Below the pieces are notes generated by a model. It did not search any database. It saw only the letters and a program-made list of their open reading frames with translations, and was not told the origin of the DNA. Both the position numbers and the translations under genes were made by a program. From NCBI GenBank assembly GCA_052034525.1, contig JBPOIK010000191.1, positions 1 to 64,000 of the forward strand: DNA of 64,000 nt, given 5' to 3'. The stretch is from JAFGJQ01 sp052034525 (lineage in GTDB: Bacteria > Planctomycetota > Phycisphaerae > UBA1845). Positions 1 through 8,714 of the stretch are shown here, piece after piece; positions within the stretch are counted from its first letter, which is position 1; every line of letters begins with the position of its first letter.

Positions 1-346
1 GGGGCGCGGGGCCAAGCGGGGCCCGTCCGAGGATGTGGGTGGCCGCGATTTAGGTCCGGATAACTGGACAAAGGGGGCCAGCGCCCGGCCCAAACCGCGC
101 GGAATCCATGACAAATCGTGGTTTTACAGGGTTTTGCGCTTGTTCTGCATTCGGTGAATGGGGTACCATACCAGTGTTGGAATCGCACGCACCGGCTCGG
201 CGTGCGGGGTGCAGATCGCTGCAAGTTCTTGCGGTCGTGCTGACAGAGAGAGAGACGAAGGTGGTACGCAATGGGTTGCGGCACGCAAGTGCGCGCATTG
301 GGTATTCGCAGTTGTGACAGGTCTCTCTACTTGTGAGGAGGAAGAA
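1..346. other. Non-coding leader region upstream of the PEP-CTERM gene
   Basis: No convincing gene is visible in these 346 bases. Open frames on both strands here lack ribosome sites and family resemblance. A weak promoter-like pair (TTGTTC at 140-145, 18 bp, TACCAT at 164-169) would give a leader of roughly 170 nt for the next gene. This is too weak to call as a site. Confidence 0.4.
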
Positions 347-1735
347 ATGAAAAGGAATGTACCTATTCTTCTTGCCGGCGTGGCCGTATTGGTCGTGGCA
401 TCGGGAGCGATGGCCATCCCCTATGCGTCCGGTGTGACCCAGTCCGGCAACACGGTGAACTTCGTCCTGAACCAGGACGCCGTGAACGCGTGGGTGGAGT
501 TTGACGGCGGGGCCGCGACGCTTCCGCTTGGCGCTTTGACGAAGGGGAATCACTCGTTTGACATGACGGGTTACTCTTCGTACCAGATTAAGGTGCTGGG
601 CGGGGGAGCGGCGGGTTGGACGAAGTTCAGCAACGACGCCGACAATACCAGCAAGTACTATTCGCCGAAGGGCGTGACGGTCGACCGGAACCCGCTGAGC
701 CCCAACTTCGGCCGGATCTACGTGTCTGAAGGTCTGGGCGGCACGACCGCCGGGCGAACCACGACCGCGGGCATCTACGTGATGGACGCGGCCCAGAGTG
801 ACGTGACCGGACAGGGCGACGCAGCGCACACCGGCGGCGTGGACTGGACGGCGGGCGGCACCAACAGCCCGTGGCGCATCAGCCTGAACCAGAGCAATCC
901 GGCCGACACCAACCTGTACATCACCGACTGGTCCGATGTCCATTCCGGTCTCTGGACGGCGAACACCACGAACTTCAGTGCGCCTTTCAATGAGCTTCTG
1001 GACAACACCGGACGGACAGGTTCGGGCTTGGTCATGGAAAATTACGGCGCGGGCCCGGGCGCGCTGCACGGGAGCGTTTGCAGCGTGTGGGTGGAAGGAA
1101 GCGGCGCCAACCGCCAGATGTTCACATTGGACGAGGACGTTCGTTTCGGCAACGTGTTGCGGTATGACATCGGCACCGCCACCTCCGGCTACGCCACGGC
1201 TCCCGTGGATCAGACGGTCGACGGACCGGGCCACATCCTGAATTCCACGTCGGATTTGGTACGCGATAAGAATGGGAACTGGTGGATTGCCCAGTATCGC
1301 TACACCGACAGCAGTGCCATCCCTGCATTGAGTTACTGGGAAGACGGCGCCGACACCCCCACCTGGAGGTCTGGCCCGGCCACACTTCCGCTGAATCAGG
1401 GCTATGGCGCGATCGACATTTACGGGGACCAGGATCTGATGGCGATGGTGACGAACAAAGGCGAGATCTACATTCTGGACATCAGCGATCCGACGAATCC
1501 GGTGCTGGTCGATACCATCATGCACCCCGGCAACATTATCCGGGACCTTGCGTTCGACGCGGCGGGCAACCTCTACGTGGTGAGCAGCAGCAGCGAAACG
1601 CTGCGGATCTACTCTCCGGGCGGCGACTGGCTGGCCGTTACCGGCTCAGATGGCAGCTTCCATCTGATTCCCGAGCCGGCGACTTTGGCTCTCCTGGGCC
1701 TGGGCGGGCTTGCGCTTCTGCGCCGCCGCCGTTAG
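347..1735 (+). CDS. Secreted PEP-CTERM protein with a probable beta-propeller
   Basis: The start at 347 is chosen because GAGGAGG lies just upstream and a signal peptide follows immediately (Lys-Arg, hydrophobic core, cleavage near AMA-IP at about residue 24). The 462-residue mature chain is rich in Gly, Thr, Asp and Asn. It has repeated strand motifs such as GRIYVSEGL, LYITDW, NWWIAQYRY and NLYVVSSSSE that suggest an NHL/SGL-like propeller. The C-terminus reads IPEPATLALLGLGG followed by a short hydrophobic run and RRRR, a PEP-CTERM sorting signal. Proteins with this tail are processed by an exosortase during export through the outer envelope (family knowledge). No exosortase is in this window. 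No catalytic residues are recognisable, so the function is unknown. It is monocistronic and followed by a strong terminator hairpin. Confidence 0.85.
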   Translation: MKRNVPILLAGVAVLVVASGAMAIPYASGVTQSGNTVNFVLNQDAVNAWVEFDGGAATLPLGALTKGNHSFDMTGYSSYQIKVLGGGAAGWTKFSNDADNTSKYYSPKGVTVDRNPLSPNFGRIYVSEGLGGTTAGRTTTAGIYVMDAAQSDVTGQGDAAHTGGVDWTAGGTNSPWRISLNQSNPADTNLYITDWSDVHSGLWTANTTNFSAPFNELLDNTGRTGSGLVMENYGAGPGALHGSVCSVWVEGSGANRQMFTLDEDVRFGNVLRYDIGTATSGYATAPVDQTVDGPGHILNSTSDLVRDKNGNWWIAQYRYTDSSAIPALSYWEDGADTPTWRSGPATLPLNQGYGAIDIYGDQDLMAMVTNKGEIYILDISDPTNPVLVDTIMHPGNIIRDLAFDAAGNLYVVSSSSETLRIYSPGGDWLAVTGSDGSFHLIPEPATLALLGLGGLALLRRRR

Positions 1736-1767
1736 GCCGCGGATGACCTGTTTTGAAAGACTCCGGT

Positions 1768-1801
1768 GCGAGGCCGCCTGTTGCAGGCGGCCTCGCTTGT
1801 T
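1768..1801 (+). terminator. Strong terminator hairpin after the PEP-CTERM gene
   Basis: A perfect 13-bp inverted repeat (1768-1780 with 1784-1796) closes on a TTG loop and is followed by TTGTTG. It starts 32 bp after the stop codon at 1735. The T-tract is imperfect, so release may be only partly factor-independent. Confidence 0.75.
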
Positions 1802-1826
1802 GATGGGGGCCTCACCGGCGAGCGGC

Positions 1827-1855
1827 TTGGGCGAATGCCGCTCGCTGCCTATAAT
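1827..1855 (+). promoter_or_regulatory. Sigma-70 type promoter for the sulfatase-fold/TPR gene
   Basis: TTGGGC (1827-1832), 17 bp, then a perfect TATAAT (1850-1855). The predicted start near 1862 leaves a leader of about 20 nt before the ATG at 1882. Confidence 0.6.
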
Positions 1856-1881
1856 CCCGGTCGAGTGAGCGACTCGTCCCC

Positions 1882-3957
1882 ATGACGCGAAGACGAAAAA
1901 AAACCGCGGGAGAAAGACGCGGGACCGATCGTGAATCAGCGCCCGCGGCCGGCGCATCACGGCCGAGGCGGCGGATCGTGCTGTGGAGTGCATTGGGGCT
2001 GCTCATCGTGTTCTCGGGTGGTCTCTGGTGGCGTCACACCGCGAAGCGAACTGCGGACACCGGACCGCTGAACGTTGTTCTGATCACGCTGGATACCACG
2101 CGGGCCGATCACCTGGGCTGTTACGGGCATTCGGGCGGAGCCACGCCCAACGTGGACCGACTGGCGGCCGGGGGCGTACGGTTCGCCCAGTGCATGTCGG
2201 CGGCGCCGAGTACGCTGCCGTCGCACGCCACGATTCTGACGGGGCTATACCCGCACGTGCATGGGGTGCGGGACAACGTGGGGTTCCGGCTGGGCAGGGG
2301 GCATCGAACGCTGGCCGAGGCCCTGCAGGACGCCGGATACCGCACCGCGGCGTTCGTGGCGGCCATCGTCGTGGGGCGGGACACGGGGCTGGACCAGGGG
2401 TTTGAGACCTACGACGATACGGGCGATCGGCACGAACGTCGGGCGGACGAGGTGTGTGACCGGGCGATCCAGTGGCTGGAAGCCCATGCCGGCGGGGAGT
2501 TTTTTCTCTGGGTGCATTTGTTTGATCCGCACGCGCCCTACAACCCGCCGGAGCCGTATCGCGGCCGGTTTGCCCAGCCCTACACGGCGGAGATCGCGTT
2601 CGCGGATGCTCAGGTCGGCCGACTGGTCGAAGCGTTGCGGCGGCTGGGGCTCGACAGGAAAACCTTGTTCGTTGTCACCGCGGACCACGGCGAAGGGCTC
2701 GGCGAGCACGGCGAGGAGACGCATTTGTATTTCGTCTATGACACGACGATGTCCGTGCCGCTGGTGATGCATTGTCCCGGGCGCCTGCCGGAGGGGGTCG
2801 TCGTGGCTTCTCAGACGCGCACCGTTGACATCATGCCCACGATTCTGGCCATCGTCGGCGCGCCGGCCGAGTCGGGCGTTCAGGGAACCGACCTTCGTTC
2901 ACGCATGCGGCACCCGTCTGAGGCGACGGACCTGCCGGCATGCGGCGAATCGCTGGGCGCGCAGTTTGTTTTTGGCACCGCGCCGCTGCGCTGCCTGCGA
3001 GTGAACGGCTGGAAGTATATCCATGCTCCGAGGCCCGAACTTTTCCACGTGCGCGAGGATCCTCGTGAGCAACGCAACCTGGCGACGGCGGAACCGGACC
3101 GGCTGGCCGTGATGCGCGAGCAGCTTCGCACCATCATCGCTCAGTCGCCGTTGCCGGGCGCGGATGCGATGTCGCGGCCGGATCAGGAGACGCTCGAGAA
3201 GCTTCATTCGCTGGGTTATGTGGCGGGGGGCGCGCCTGTGTTGCCGTCCAGCCAGACGGAGCTGGATCGATTCGACCCGGTTGGCGAGGACCCCAAAGAC
3301 CATCTTGAGTCCATTGCCCTGATGGGCCAGGGCACCTTGTTTCTGCAAACGGGCCGCCTGCAAGAAGCGGAGGCGGTGTACCGTCGCCTTGTGGAGGCTT
3401 TTCCGCAAAGCGTGGATCTGACCCTTCGGCTGGCCCGGTCGATTTTTCTTCAGAACCGGCTGGAGGAAGCGATCGCGATCTACCGCACCCTGCTGGAACG
3501 GCATCCCGACAGCAGTGAAGTTCAGTACGGGCTGGGCAAGCTTCTGGAGCGGCTCGGGCGCCTGGACGAGGCCGCGGATCACTTCGCCGAGGCGGTTCGG
3601 CTCGAGCCGGAGTATCCCAACGGCTATCACGATCTGGGTCTGCTGTTGCGGAAGCTCGGACGGGCCGAGGAAGCGCTCGAGTGTTTTCGCGAGGCGGTGC
3701 GAGTGCGGCCGACGGACGTGGACGCGCGGCTGAACCTGGGCGCGGCCCTGGTGGCGCGTGGCGATCTGGACGCCGGCATTGATGAGTATCGGGAGGCGTT
3801 GAAGATGGCCCCCGAGGATTTCGGTCTGCACTACAACCTGGGCAATGCGCTGCGTCGCAAGGGAGATCGGGCCGGTGCGGCGGCCGCCTATCGCGAGGCT
3901 ATCCGCTTGCGGCCGGATTTCGCACCCGCTCGCGAGGCCCTGGCCGGACTGAGGTAA
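1882..3957 (+). CDS. Sulfatase-fold (alkaline phosphatase superfamily) membrane protein with TPR repeats
   Basis: The 691-residue protein has a basic N-terminus, one membrane segment (about 31-49), a sulfatase-fold domain (about 64-440) and C-terminal TPR repeats (about 470-691). It is probably anchored with the catalytic domain outside the cytoplasm. Visible metal-site motifs are NVVLITLDTTRAD (Asp71) and TADHGEGLGEHGEE. At the nucleophile position, where formylglycine sulfatases have C/S-x-P-x-R, this protein has T-L-P-S-H (Thr111 to His115). Thr cannot be converted to formylglycine, and Thr nucleophiles are known in phosphoethanolamine transferases and phosphatases of the same superfamily. 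A phosphodiesterase, phosphatase or transferase role is therefore as likely as sulfatase. The TPRs suggest a protein partner. It has its own promoter and is convergent with dacB, with a 17-bp gap. Confidence 0.85.
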   Translation: MTRRRKKTAGERRGTDRESAPAAGASRPRRRIVLWSALGLLIVFSGGLWWRHTAKRTADTGPLNVVLITLDTTRADHLGCYGHSGGATPNVDRLAAGGVRFAQCMSAAPSTLPSHATILTGLYPHVHGVRDNVGFRLGRGHRTLAEALQDAGYRTAAFVAAIVVGRDTGLDQGFETYDDTGDRHERRADEVCDRAIQWLEAHAGGEFFLWVHLFDPHAPYNPPEPYRGRFAQPYTAEIAFADAQVGRLVEALRRLGLDRKTLFVVTADHGEGLGEHGEETHLYFVYDTTMSVPLVMHCPGRLPEGVVVASQTRTVDIMPTILAIVGAPAESGVQGTDLRSRMRHPSEATDLPACGESLGAQFVFGTAPLRCLRVNGWKYIHAPRPELFHVREDPREQRNLATAEPDRLAVMREQLRTIIAQSPLPGADAMSRPDQETLEKLHSLGYVAGGAPVLPSSQTELDRFDPVGEDPKDHLESIALMGQGTLFLQTGRLQEAEAVYRRLVEAFPQSVDLTLRLARSIFLQNRLEEAIAIYRTLLERHPDSSEVQYGLGKLLERLGRLDEAADHFAEAVRLEPEYPNGYHDLGLLLRKLGRAEEALECFREAVRVRPTDVDARLNLGAALVARGDLDAGIDEYREALKMAPEDFGLHYNLGNALRRKGDRAGAAAAYREAIRLRPDFAPAREALAGLR

Positions 3958-3973
3958 ACGAGCCGGCCTCGTT
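3957..3973. terminator. Small symmetric hairpin between convergent genes
   Basis: AACGAG (3957-3962), a 5-nt loop and CTCGTT (3968-3973) form a perfect 6-bp stem between the stop codons of the sulfatase-fold gene and dacB. It may act in both directions. There is no long T-tract. Confidence 0.35.
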
Positions 3974-3974
3974 G

Positions 3975-5471
3975 CTACGGGTGGTCCTGCGGCGACCATT
4001 CCGCCAGTACGCGCACCGCTTCATCCTGCAGCTTCTCGAAGGGCGTTACCGATCCAGGGATGCGGTTGTACAGGAAGGAAAAGGCCAGCCATTTTCCGTC
4101 GCGGGTCTGCACATAGCCGCTGAGCGTGCGAACCGAGTTGATATACCCGGTCTTGGCGAAGACGCGACCCTTCAAATCCTTCATGCGATTGCGCAGCGTT
4201 CCTTCGACGCCGGCCTTCGAGAGGCTCTGCCGATACGCCGCCGCGTTCGGGTGCGAGTACATCACCTGAAGCAGATCGGTAAGCAGCCGGGCGGTGACCT
4301 TGTTGCCGTGGCTCAGTCCGGAGCCGTCGGCCACTTTCAGGCCCCCGGTGGAAACGCCCAATCGGCGAATCCGGTCGGGCACCGCGCGACGGGCGTTGTC
4401 CCACGAACCTGGCTGTCGCAGCCGCCAGGACGCAGCCCATCGCCGCCCCAGGGTTTTGGCCAGACATTCGGCGAAGAGGTTCTGAGAATGGGTGTTGGTC
4501 CGCCAGAGCACGTCGGCCAGCGCGGTGCGATGGACGGCGAGGATTTCGCCGTCCAGCGGCGCGCCGCATTCGTCACGCCGCACCGTAATCGGTTTCAGAT
4601 CACCCGCTACGCAAATCCCGTTTTTCTCCAGGGCCAGGCGGAAAGCGTCTGCCAGAAAGACGCCCGGGTGGGTCACCGGCTTGGATGGCAACTCCGTCTG
4701 CTTTGTCGCTCGACCGGAGAGTGTGAAAACGTTGCGGGTGACATCCCGGGCGATCCTCGCCGGCTTGCCCTCGCCGTGGGACAGGCAATGATTGACGATG
4801 GTGGCCACTCGGGTGGGCGGCGCAATGCTGTAGCGGACCGGCTCGCCGGGGTCGGCGGGCGTCACGGTTACGTCGATGCAGTTATCGTTGAAATTCAGGC
4901 CGCTGACCGGGCAGGCGTACCATTCCGCCCGGTCGTCCTCGGCCCAATGGTCATGCACCTGCTTGCGTTCAAACCAAGACTCGTCATAGCACAGGTCGCC
5001 GGGAATCCGGGTGATCCCTTGCCGTCGGAGGAGGTCCGTCCATTCGTCCAGCACGGCGAAGGGATCGCGCTGGTGGCGTGTGCCGATTCGAAAGTCGCCC
5101 AGGGCCGGATCGCCGGTCCCCACGATCCATAGATCATCGCCGGAGCGCACCAGATATGTGTCGTACGTGAAGTCCGGGCCCAGGGCATCCAGGGCGGCGG
5201 CCGTGACGATCAGCTTCATGTTGCTGGCCGGTGTCAACGGGCGGTTCGGATGATCCGCGAACAGTTCCCGCCCGGACGGCAGCTCGATGACCCTGGCCGA
5301 CACGACGGCTCCCGAATCGTCCAGCCGGTGCAGGATGGGCGGCAGGGTTCTGGCCAGTACCGGATCATGGCGGACCGGGGTACACCCGACCGCCGGCAGC
5401 AGAGCGGACAGAGCCAGCGCAAGATGAATGGAGCGGATCCGCCTCAACCGGTCGTCAGAAGGAATGATCAT
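3975..5471 (-). CDS. dacB: D-alanyl-D-alanine carboxypeptidase/endopeptidase, PBP4 type
   Basis: This is a serine DD-peptidase of the PBP4/S13 family that removes the terminal D-Ala or cuts cross-links in periplasmic peptidoglycan. The 498-residue chain has an N-terminal export signal ending LLPAVGC, a possible lipobox with Cys30. It shows the SxxK motif (Ser83-Asn-Met-Lys86), a DGSGLSHGN second motif and the KTG box (AKTGYINS). The length matches the family. It lies 21 bp downstream of alr on the same strand, so the two probably form one operon supplying and trimming D-Ala-containing peptides. Export to the periplasm is inferred from the signal. Confidence 0.92.
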   Translation of the reverse strand: MIIPSDDRLRRIRSIHLALALSALLPAVGCTPVRHDPVLARTLPPILHRLDDSGAVVSARVIELPSGRELFADHPNRPLTPASNMKLIVTAAALDALGPDFTYDTYLVRSGDDLWIVGTGDPALGDFRIGTRHQRDPFAVLDEWTDLLRRQGITRIPGDLCYDESWFERKQVHDHWAEDDRAEWYACPVSGLNFNDNCIDVTVTPADPGEPVRYSIAPPTRVATIVNHCLSHGEGKPARIARDVTRNVFTLSGRATKQTELPSKPVTHPGVFLADAFRLALEKNGICVAGDLKPITVRRDECGAPLDGEILAVHRTALADVLWRTNTHSQNLFAECLAKTLGRRWAASWRLRQPGSWDNARRAVPDRIRRLGVSTGGLKVADGSGLSHGNKVTARLLTDLLQVMYSHPNAAAYRQSLSKAGVEGTLRNRMKDLKGRVFAKTGYINSVRTLSGYVQTRDGKWLAFSFLYNRIPGSVTPFEKLQDEAVRVLAEWSPQDHP

Positions 5472-5492
5472 AGCGCAACCCCTTCGGTTTAC

Positions 5493-6662
5493 TCATGTGC
5501 TTGCGGCCGGTGCCGGTGCGACAACGCGCTCGATGCGGTTACCGAGCCGCGTCGTGATTTCGTACGGAATCGTATCGAGCATCCGGGCCAGCGACTCGAC
5601 GCTGTTCGGCGCGTCCGGGCGGTTGTCGATGATTACCACTGGGTCGCCGGCCGAAACGGCGACACCATCGTTTCGCAAAGCGGTAAGGTCTACGACCGTC
5701 TGATCCATGCTGATCCGCCCAATGACTGGAACAAGCCGATCGGCGACCCGCATCCGGCCCCGGTTGGACAGGTGCCGGTTGTATCCGTCGGCATAGCCGA
5801 TGGGCACCAGGCCGACCCGCGATTCCTGCTTCGCCTGAAACGTACCGCCATATCCGACGCGGCTGCCCGCCGGGATGTCTTTGACCAGGGTGAGCCGGCT
5901 GACGAGACGCAGGGACGGGCGCAGGTCCGGGCGGTTCACCATGTGCGGGCCGGTGTGGTATCCGTAGAGAGAGATGCCGGGCCGGATCATGTCGAGGTGG
6001 CTGCCGGGCACGTCGATGATGGCGGCGGAATTGGCCGCATGGACGATGGGCACGGAAAACCCGTCGGCACGGATTCGCCGCACGAAACTCAGGAACCGGT
6101 CGAGCTGTTGCCCGGCGAAGACCTTGTCGTCATCGGCCGTGGCGAAGTGGGTATAGAGTCCTTCGATCGCCAGGCCGTCGGTCCGGGCGGCGGTGCGGAT
6201 CAAGTCGAGCAGGGGTTCCTCGCAGATGCCCATGCGCGACATGCCGGAATCGAGCTTGAAGTGGAGCCGTGCGGGCCGCCCGACGGCTCGCGAGGCGGCG
6301 GCCAGATCGTCCAGATCGGCCGCGGACGTCACGGTGACCCGCACGTCGTGCTCCACCAGCCAGCGGGCGGCGTCACGGCGCTGCGGTCCGCGCCAGGCGT
6401 TGAGTTCCGTTCCGAACAGCAGGATCGGTCCGTCATACGCCTGTTCGCGCAGTTCGAGCGCCTCCTGGATGGCGGCTACGCCGAGCATGTCGGCGCCGGC
6501 CCGCCGCAGGGCGGGCAGAATGACCCGCAGGCCGTGCCCGTACGCATTCGCCTTGACGGCGGGGCAGAGCCGGCAGCCGGGAGGGGCGAAAGCCCGGAGC
6601 ACGCGGATGTTGTGCTCGATGGCGGTCAGGTCGATTTCGGCGCGGAGGTACGCGGCATTCAT
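5493..6662 (-). CDS. alr: Alanine racemase
   Basis: This is a PLP-dependent racemase that makes D-Ala for peptidoglycan. From the ATG at 6662 it is 389 residues, the usual length. The PLP lysine is in AVKANAYGHG (Lys37). The second-subunit catalytic Tyr is in RVGYGGTF. The C-terminal beta-domain contains GRISMDQTVVDLT. An in-frame ATG at 6674 adds four residues and cannot be excluded, since neither start has a good Shine-Dalgarno sequence. The open frame extends upstream to about 7034, but that part does not resemble the family. It is first gene of an alr-dacB operon and divergent from the spmAB pair. Confidence 0.93.
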   Translation of the reverse strand: MNAAYLRAEIDLTAIEHNIRVLRAFAPPGCRLCPAVKANAYGHGLRVILPALRRAGADMLGVAAIQEALELREQAYDGPILLFGTELNAWRGPQRRDAARWLVEHDVRVTVTSAADLDDLAAASRAVGRPARLHFKLDSGMSRMGICEEPLLDLIRTAARTDGLAIEGLYTHFATADDDKVFAGQQLDRFLSFVRRIRADGFSVPIVHAANSAAIIDVPGSHLDMIRPGISLYGYHTGPHMVNRPDLRPSLRLVSRLTLVKDIPAGSRVGYGGTFQAKQESRVGLVPIGYADGYNRHLSNRGRMRVADRLVPVIGRISMDQTVVDLTALRNDGVAVSAGDPVVIIDNRPDAPNSVESLARMLDTIPYEITTRLGNRIERVVAPAPAAST

Positions 6663-6752
6663 ACGACAAGGCATCCAGGTCCGACGCGACATCGCGTCGA
6701 GCGCACAAGCATAGCGTGATGAGGCGATTTCACAAGCGAAGCCCTTTCTGCC

Positions 6753-6781
6753 TTGGCACGATGAGCGTGCGGACCCATAAT
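6753..6781 (+). promoter_or_regulatory. Sigma-70 type promoter for spmA-spmB
   Basis: TTGGCA (6753-6758), 17 bp, CATAAT (6776-6781). The predicted start near 6788 gives a leader of about 79 nt before the ATG at 6867, which is preceded by AGGAG. Confidence 0.6.
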
Positions 6782-6866
6782 GGGACGTTCTGTGATCCGT
6801 GCTCCTGCGCCGCAGTGTGCGGCGGGAGGCGGTCGGCCATCCGTACGGGCAGGAGAAGCCTGGTAA

Positions 6867-8132
6867 ATGAAGATACTCAGCGGCCTGGTCCGAAGCGTCC
6901 TCAATATCAACTTCATCTGGGGAATCATGATTCTCGCCTCGTTCGTTTTGTGCCTGGTGCAGCACATTCAGCCGACGACGTGCCGCGTGGATTTCTCGTT
7001 GCTGTCGGAAGGCGCCAACACGCTTGTCTTTCACATCGGAGAGTCGGACAAAGCGGACACCAGGCCGCGCCGCTTCGCGCTGGCGCTCGAGAAGACCAAT
7101 GGGCAGTGCCGGATCCCGGAATCCAGCGCCACGGAGAGCCCGGACAGGCCGTGGATCATCGCGACCCGCCCGGACGGCCAGTGCCTTGACCTCACCTGGG
7201 ATTTCAAGGGAAACGGCGATTACGTCGTCAGTATCGAGCGGCTCCAGCCGTTAAACGCGCCGATTCCGCAGCACTATTTCCGCCGGGGGAAGAACACCAT
7301 TCTGGTTCGGCAGGCCGCCGATGACGCACCCGATCGGGTCTTCGCATTTGTCGTCAACCGTGACGGGGCCGATCTCTCCGTCCGTTCCGTGGAAGCGCCC
7401 CCCGGAGTTCGCGAGCCGCATCTGCAGGGCGCGCGGCTGACGGATGACGGATTCGTTCTGGACTGGGAGGACTGTCCGCCGGAGCAGTGTTCCGTCATCA
7501 TCGAGCAGCCGCTGGCCGTCGGTCGGCTGGTGACCCTCAAATCGCTGACGGACGCCGCCTTCGAGTATGCGACCAAGGGGTTCGAGATCGCGCTGAAGCT
7601 CGTGGCGGCCATGGTCATGCTGCTGGGACTGATGAAAGTGGGAGAGAAGGCCGGAATCATCCAGCTTGTGGCAAGGGCCGTCTATCCCGTCATTCGTTTT
7701 CTGTTTCCGCAGGTTCCGAAGGATCATCCGGCCAACGGCGCCATTGTCATGAACGTAACCTCGACCCTGCTCGGACTGGGCAACGCCGCCACGCCCTTCG
7801 GGCTCAAGGCGATGAAGGAGCTCCAGACGCTCAACGACCATCCGGAGGTGGCCACCGACTCGCAGATCATGCTCTTGGGCTACAACACGGCGGGGCTGGC
7901 CATCCTGCCCGCCACGCTGCTGAGCATCCGTAACGGCGCCAATTGCAGCGACCCGACCGAGATCATCGGAACCTGCATGCTGGCCGGGGCCGTGGCCACC
8001 GTGACGGCGATCGTCATGGTCAAGGTGCTCGGGCGGCTTCCCATGTTTTCTCGCGGAGCGGCCGTTGCGGAGTATCTGCGGGAGCGGGAGGCAGCGGTTC
8101 ACGCCGTCGACGGGAAGGAGGCCCGGTCATGA
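6867..8132 (+). CDS. SpmA-like nucleoside-recognition membrane protein with an extra N-terminal exported domain
   Basis: The C-terminal half matches spore maturation protein A / nucleoside-recognition Gate domains: several membrane segments from about residue 238 onward and the motifs GEKAG, NVTSTLLGLGNAATPFGLKAM and LLGYNTAG. The whole chain is 421 residues, about twice the usual SpmA length. The surplus is one N-terminal membrane segment (about 8-32) and a hydrophilic region of about 180 residues, probably outside the membrane. It overlaps the next gene by ATGA, which implies translational coupling. SpmA and SpmB are needed for spore core dehydration in Bacillus, but homologues are frequent in non-sporulating bacteria, where their substrate is not established. 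The start has AGGAG 11 nt upstream. Confidence 0.82.
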   Translation: MKILSGLVRSVLNINFIWGIMILASFVLCLVQHIQPTTCRVDFSLLSEGANTLVFHIGESDKADTRPRRFALALEKTNGQCRIPESSATESPDRPWIIATRPDGQCLDLTWDFKGNGDYVVSIERLQPLNAPIPQHYFRRGKNTILVRQAADDAPDRVFAFVVNRDGADLSVRSVEAPPGVREPHLQGARLTDDGFVLDWEDCPPEQCSVIIEQPLAVGRLVTLKSLTDAAFEYATKGFEIALKLVAAMVMLLGLMKVGEKAGIIQLVARAVYPVIRFLFPQVPKDHPANGAIVMNVTSTLLGLGNAATPFGLKAMKELQTLNDHPEVATDSQIMLLGYNTAGLAILPATLLSIRNGANCSDPTEIIGTCMLAGAVATVTAIVMVKVLGRLPMFSRGAAVAEYLREREAAVHAVDGKEARS

Positions 8133-8683
8133 TCGCGGCAACCACGTTCAAAGGGACGGTCGAATACATCTCGCTTCTGACCATTCCGCTGATGTTCTTT
8201 CTGATCGTCGGCTATGCCATGGTCAAGCGGGTGAAGGTGTACGAGGCGTTCATCGAAGGCGGCCGCGAGGGGTGGGATATCTTCCTGCAGATTCTGCCCT
8301 ACATTGTGGCTATTTTTGTGGCGATCGGCATGTTCCGCAAATCCGGCGCCCTGGATTACGTGTCGGAGGTTCTGGCTCCGGTCACGAACTCCGTCGGCAT
8401 GCCGCCGAAGGTGCTGCCCGTCGCCCTGATGAAACCTCTGTCCGGCTCCGGTTCCCTCGGACTGGTGACCGAGATTACGGAGGCCGCTCCGGACTCCTTC
8501 GAGGCAAGGGTCGCCGGCACCATGTTCGGCAGTACGGATACGACGTTCTACATCATCGCGCTCTACTTCGGTTCGGTGGGCATCCGTCGAATCCGTCATG
8601 CCCTGGTGGCGGGGCTGGTGGCGGACGTAGCGGGGATCCTGGCGGCGGTATGGATATGCCACCTAGTCTTCGGGCATTCGTAG
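8129..8683 (+). CDS. SpmB-like nucleoside-recognition membrane protein
   Basis: The 184-residue multi-pass membrane protein matches SpmB in length and in the motifs VKVYEAFIEGGREGW, LMKPLSGSGSLGLVTE and GSTDTTFYIIALYFG. The start at 8129 is set by the 4-bp ATGA overlap with the SpmA-like gene and by GGGAAGGAGG just upstream. It probably forms a two-component membrane complex with SpmA, as the two are almost always paired. No sporulation gene accompanies it here. The transported or sensed molecule is unknown. Confidence 0.88.
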   Translation: MIAATTFKGTVEYISLLTIPLMFFLIVGYAMVKRVKVYEAFIEGGREGWDIFLQILPYIVAIFVAIGMFRKSGALDYVSEVLAPVTNSVGMPPKVLPVALMKPLSGSGSLGLVTEITEAAPDSFEARVAGTMFGSTDTTFYIIALYFGSVGIRRIRHALVAGLVADVAGILAAVWICHLVFGHS

Positions 8684-8714
8684 GACCGCCGATGGGCGAG
8701 GAACTCCATCCGGC

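Noticed and set aside
50..1525. Minus-strand open frame of 491 codons opposite the PEP-CTERM gene
   Set aside because: It lacks a start context and homology, and the plus strand has signal peptide, sorting signal and terminator.
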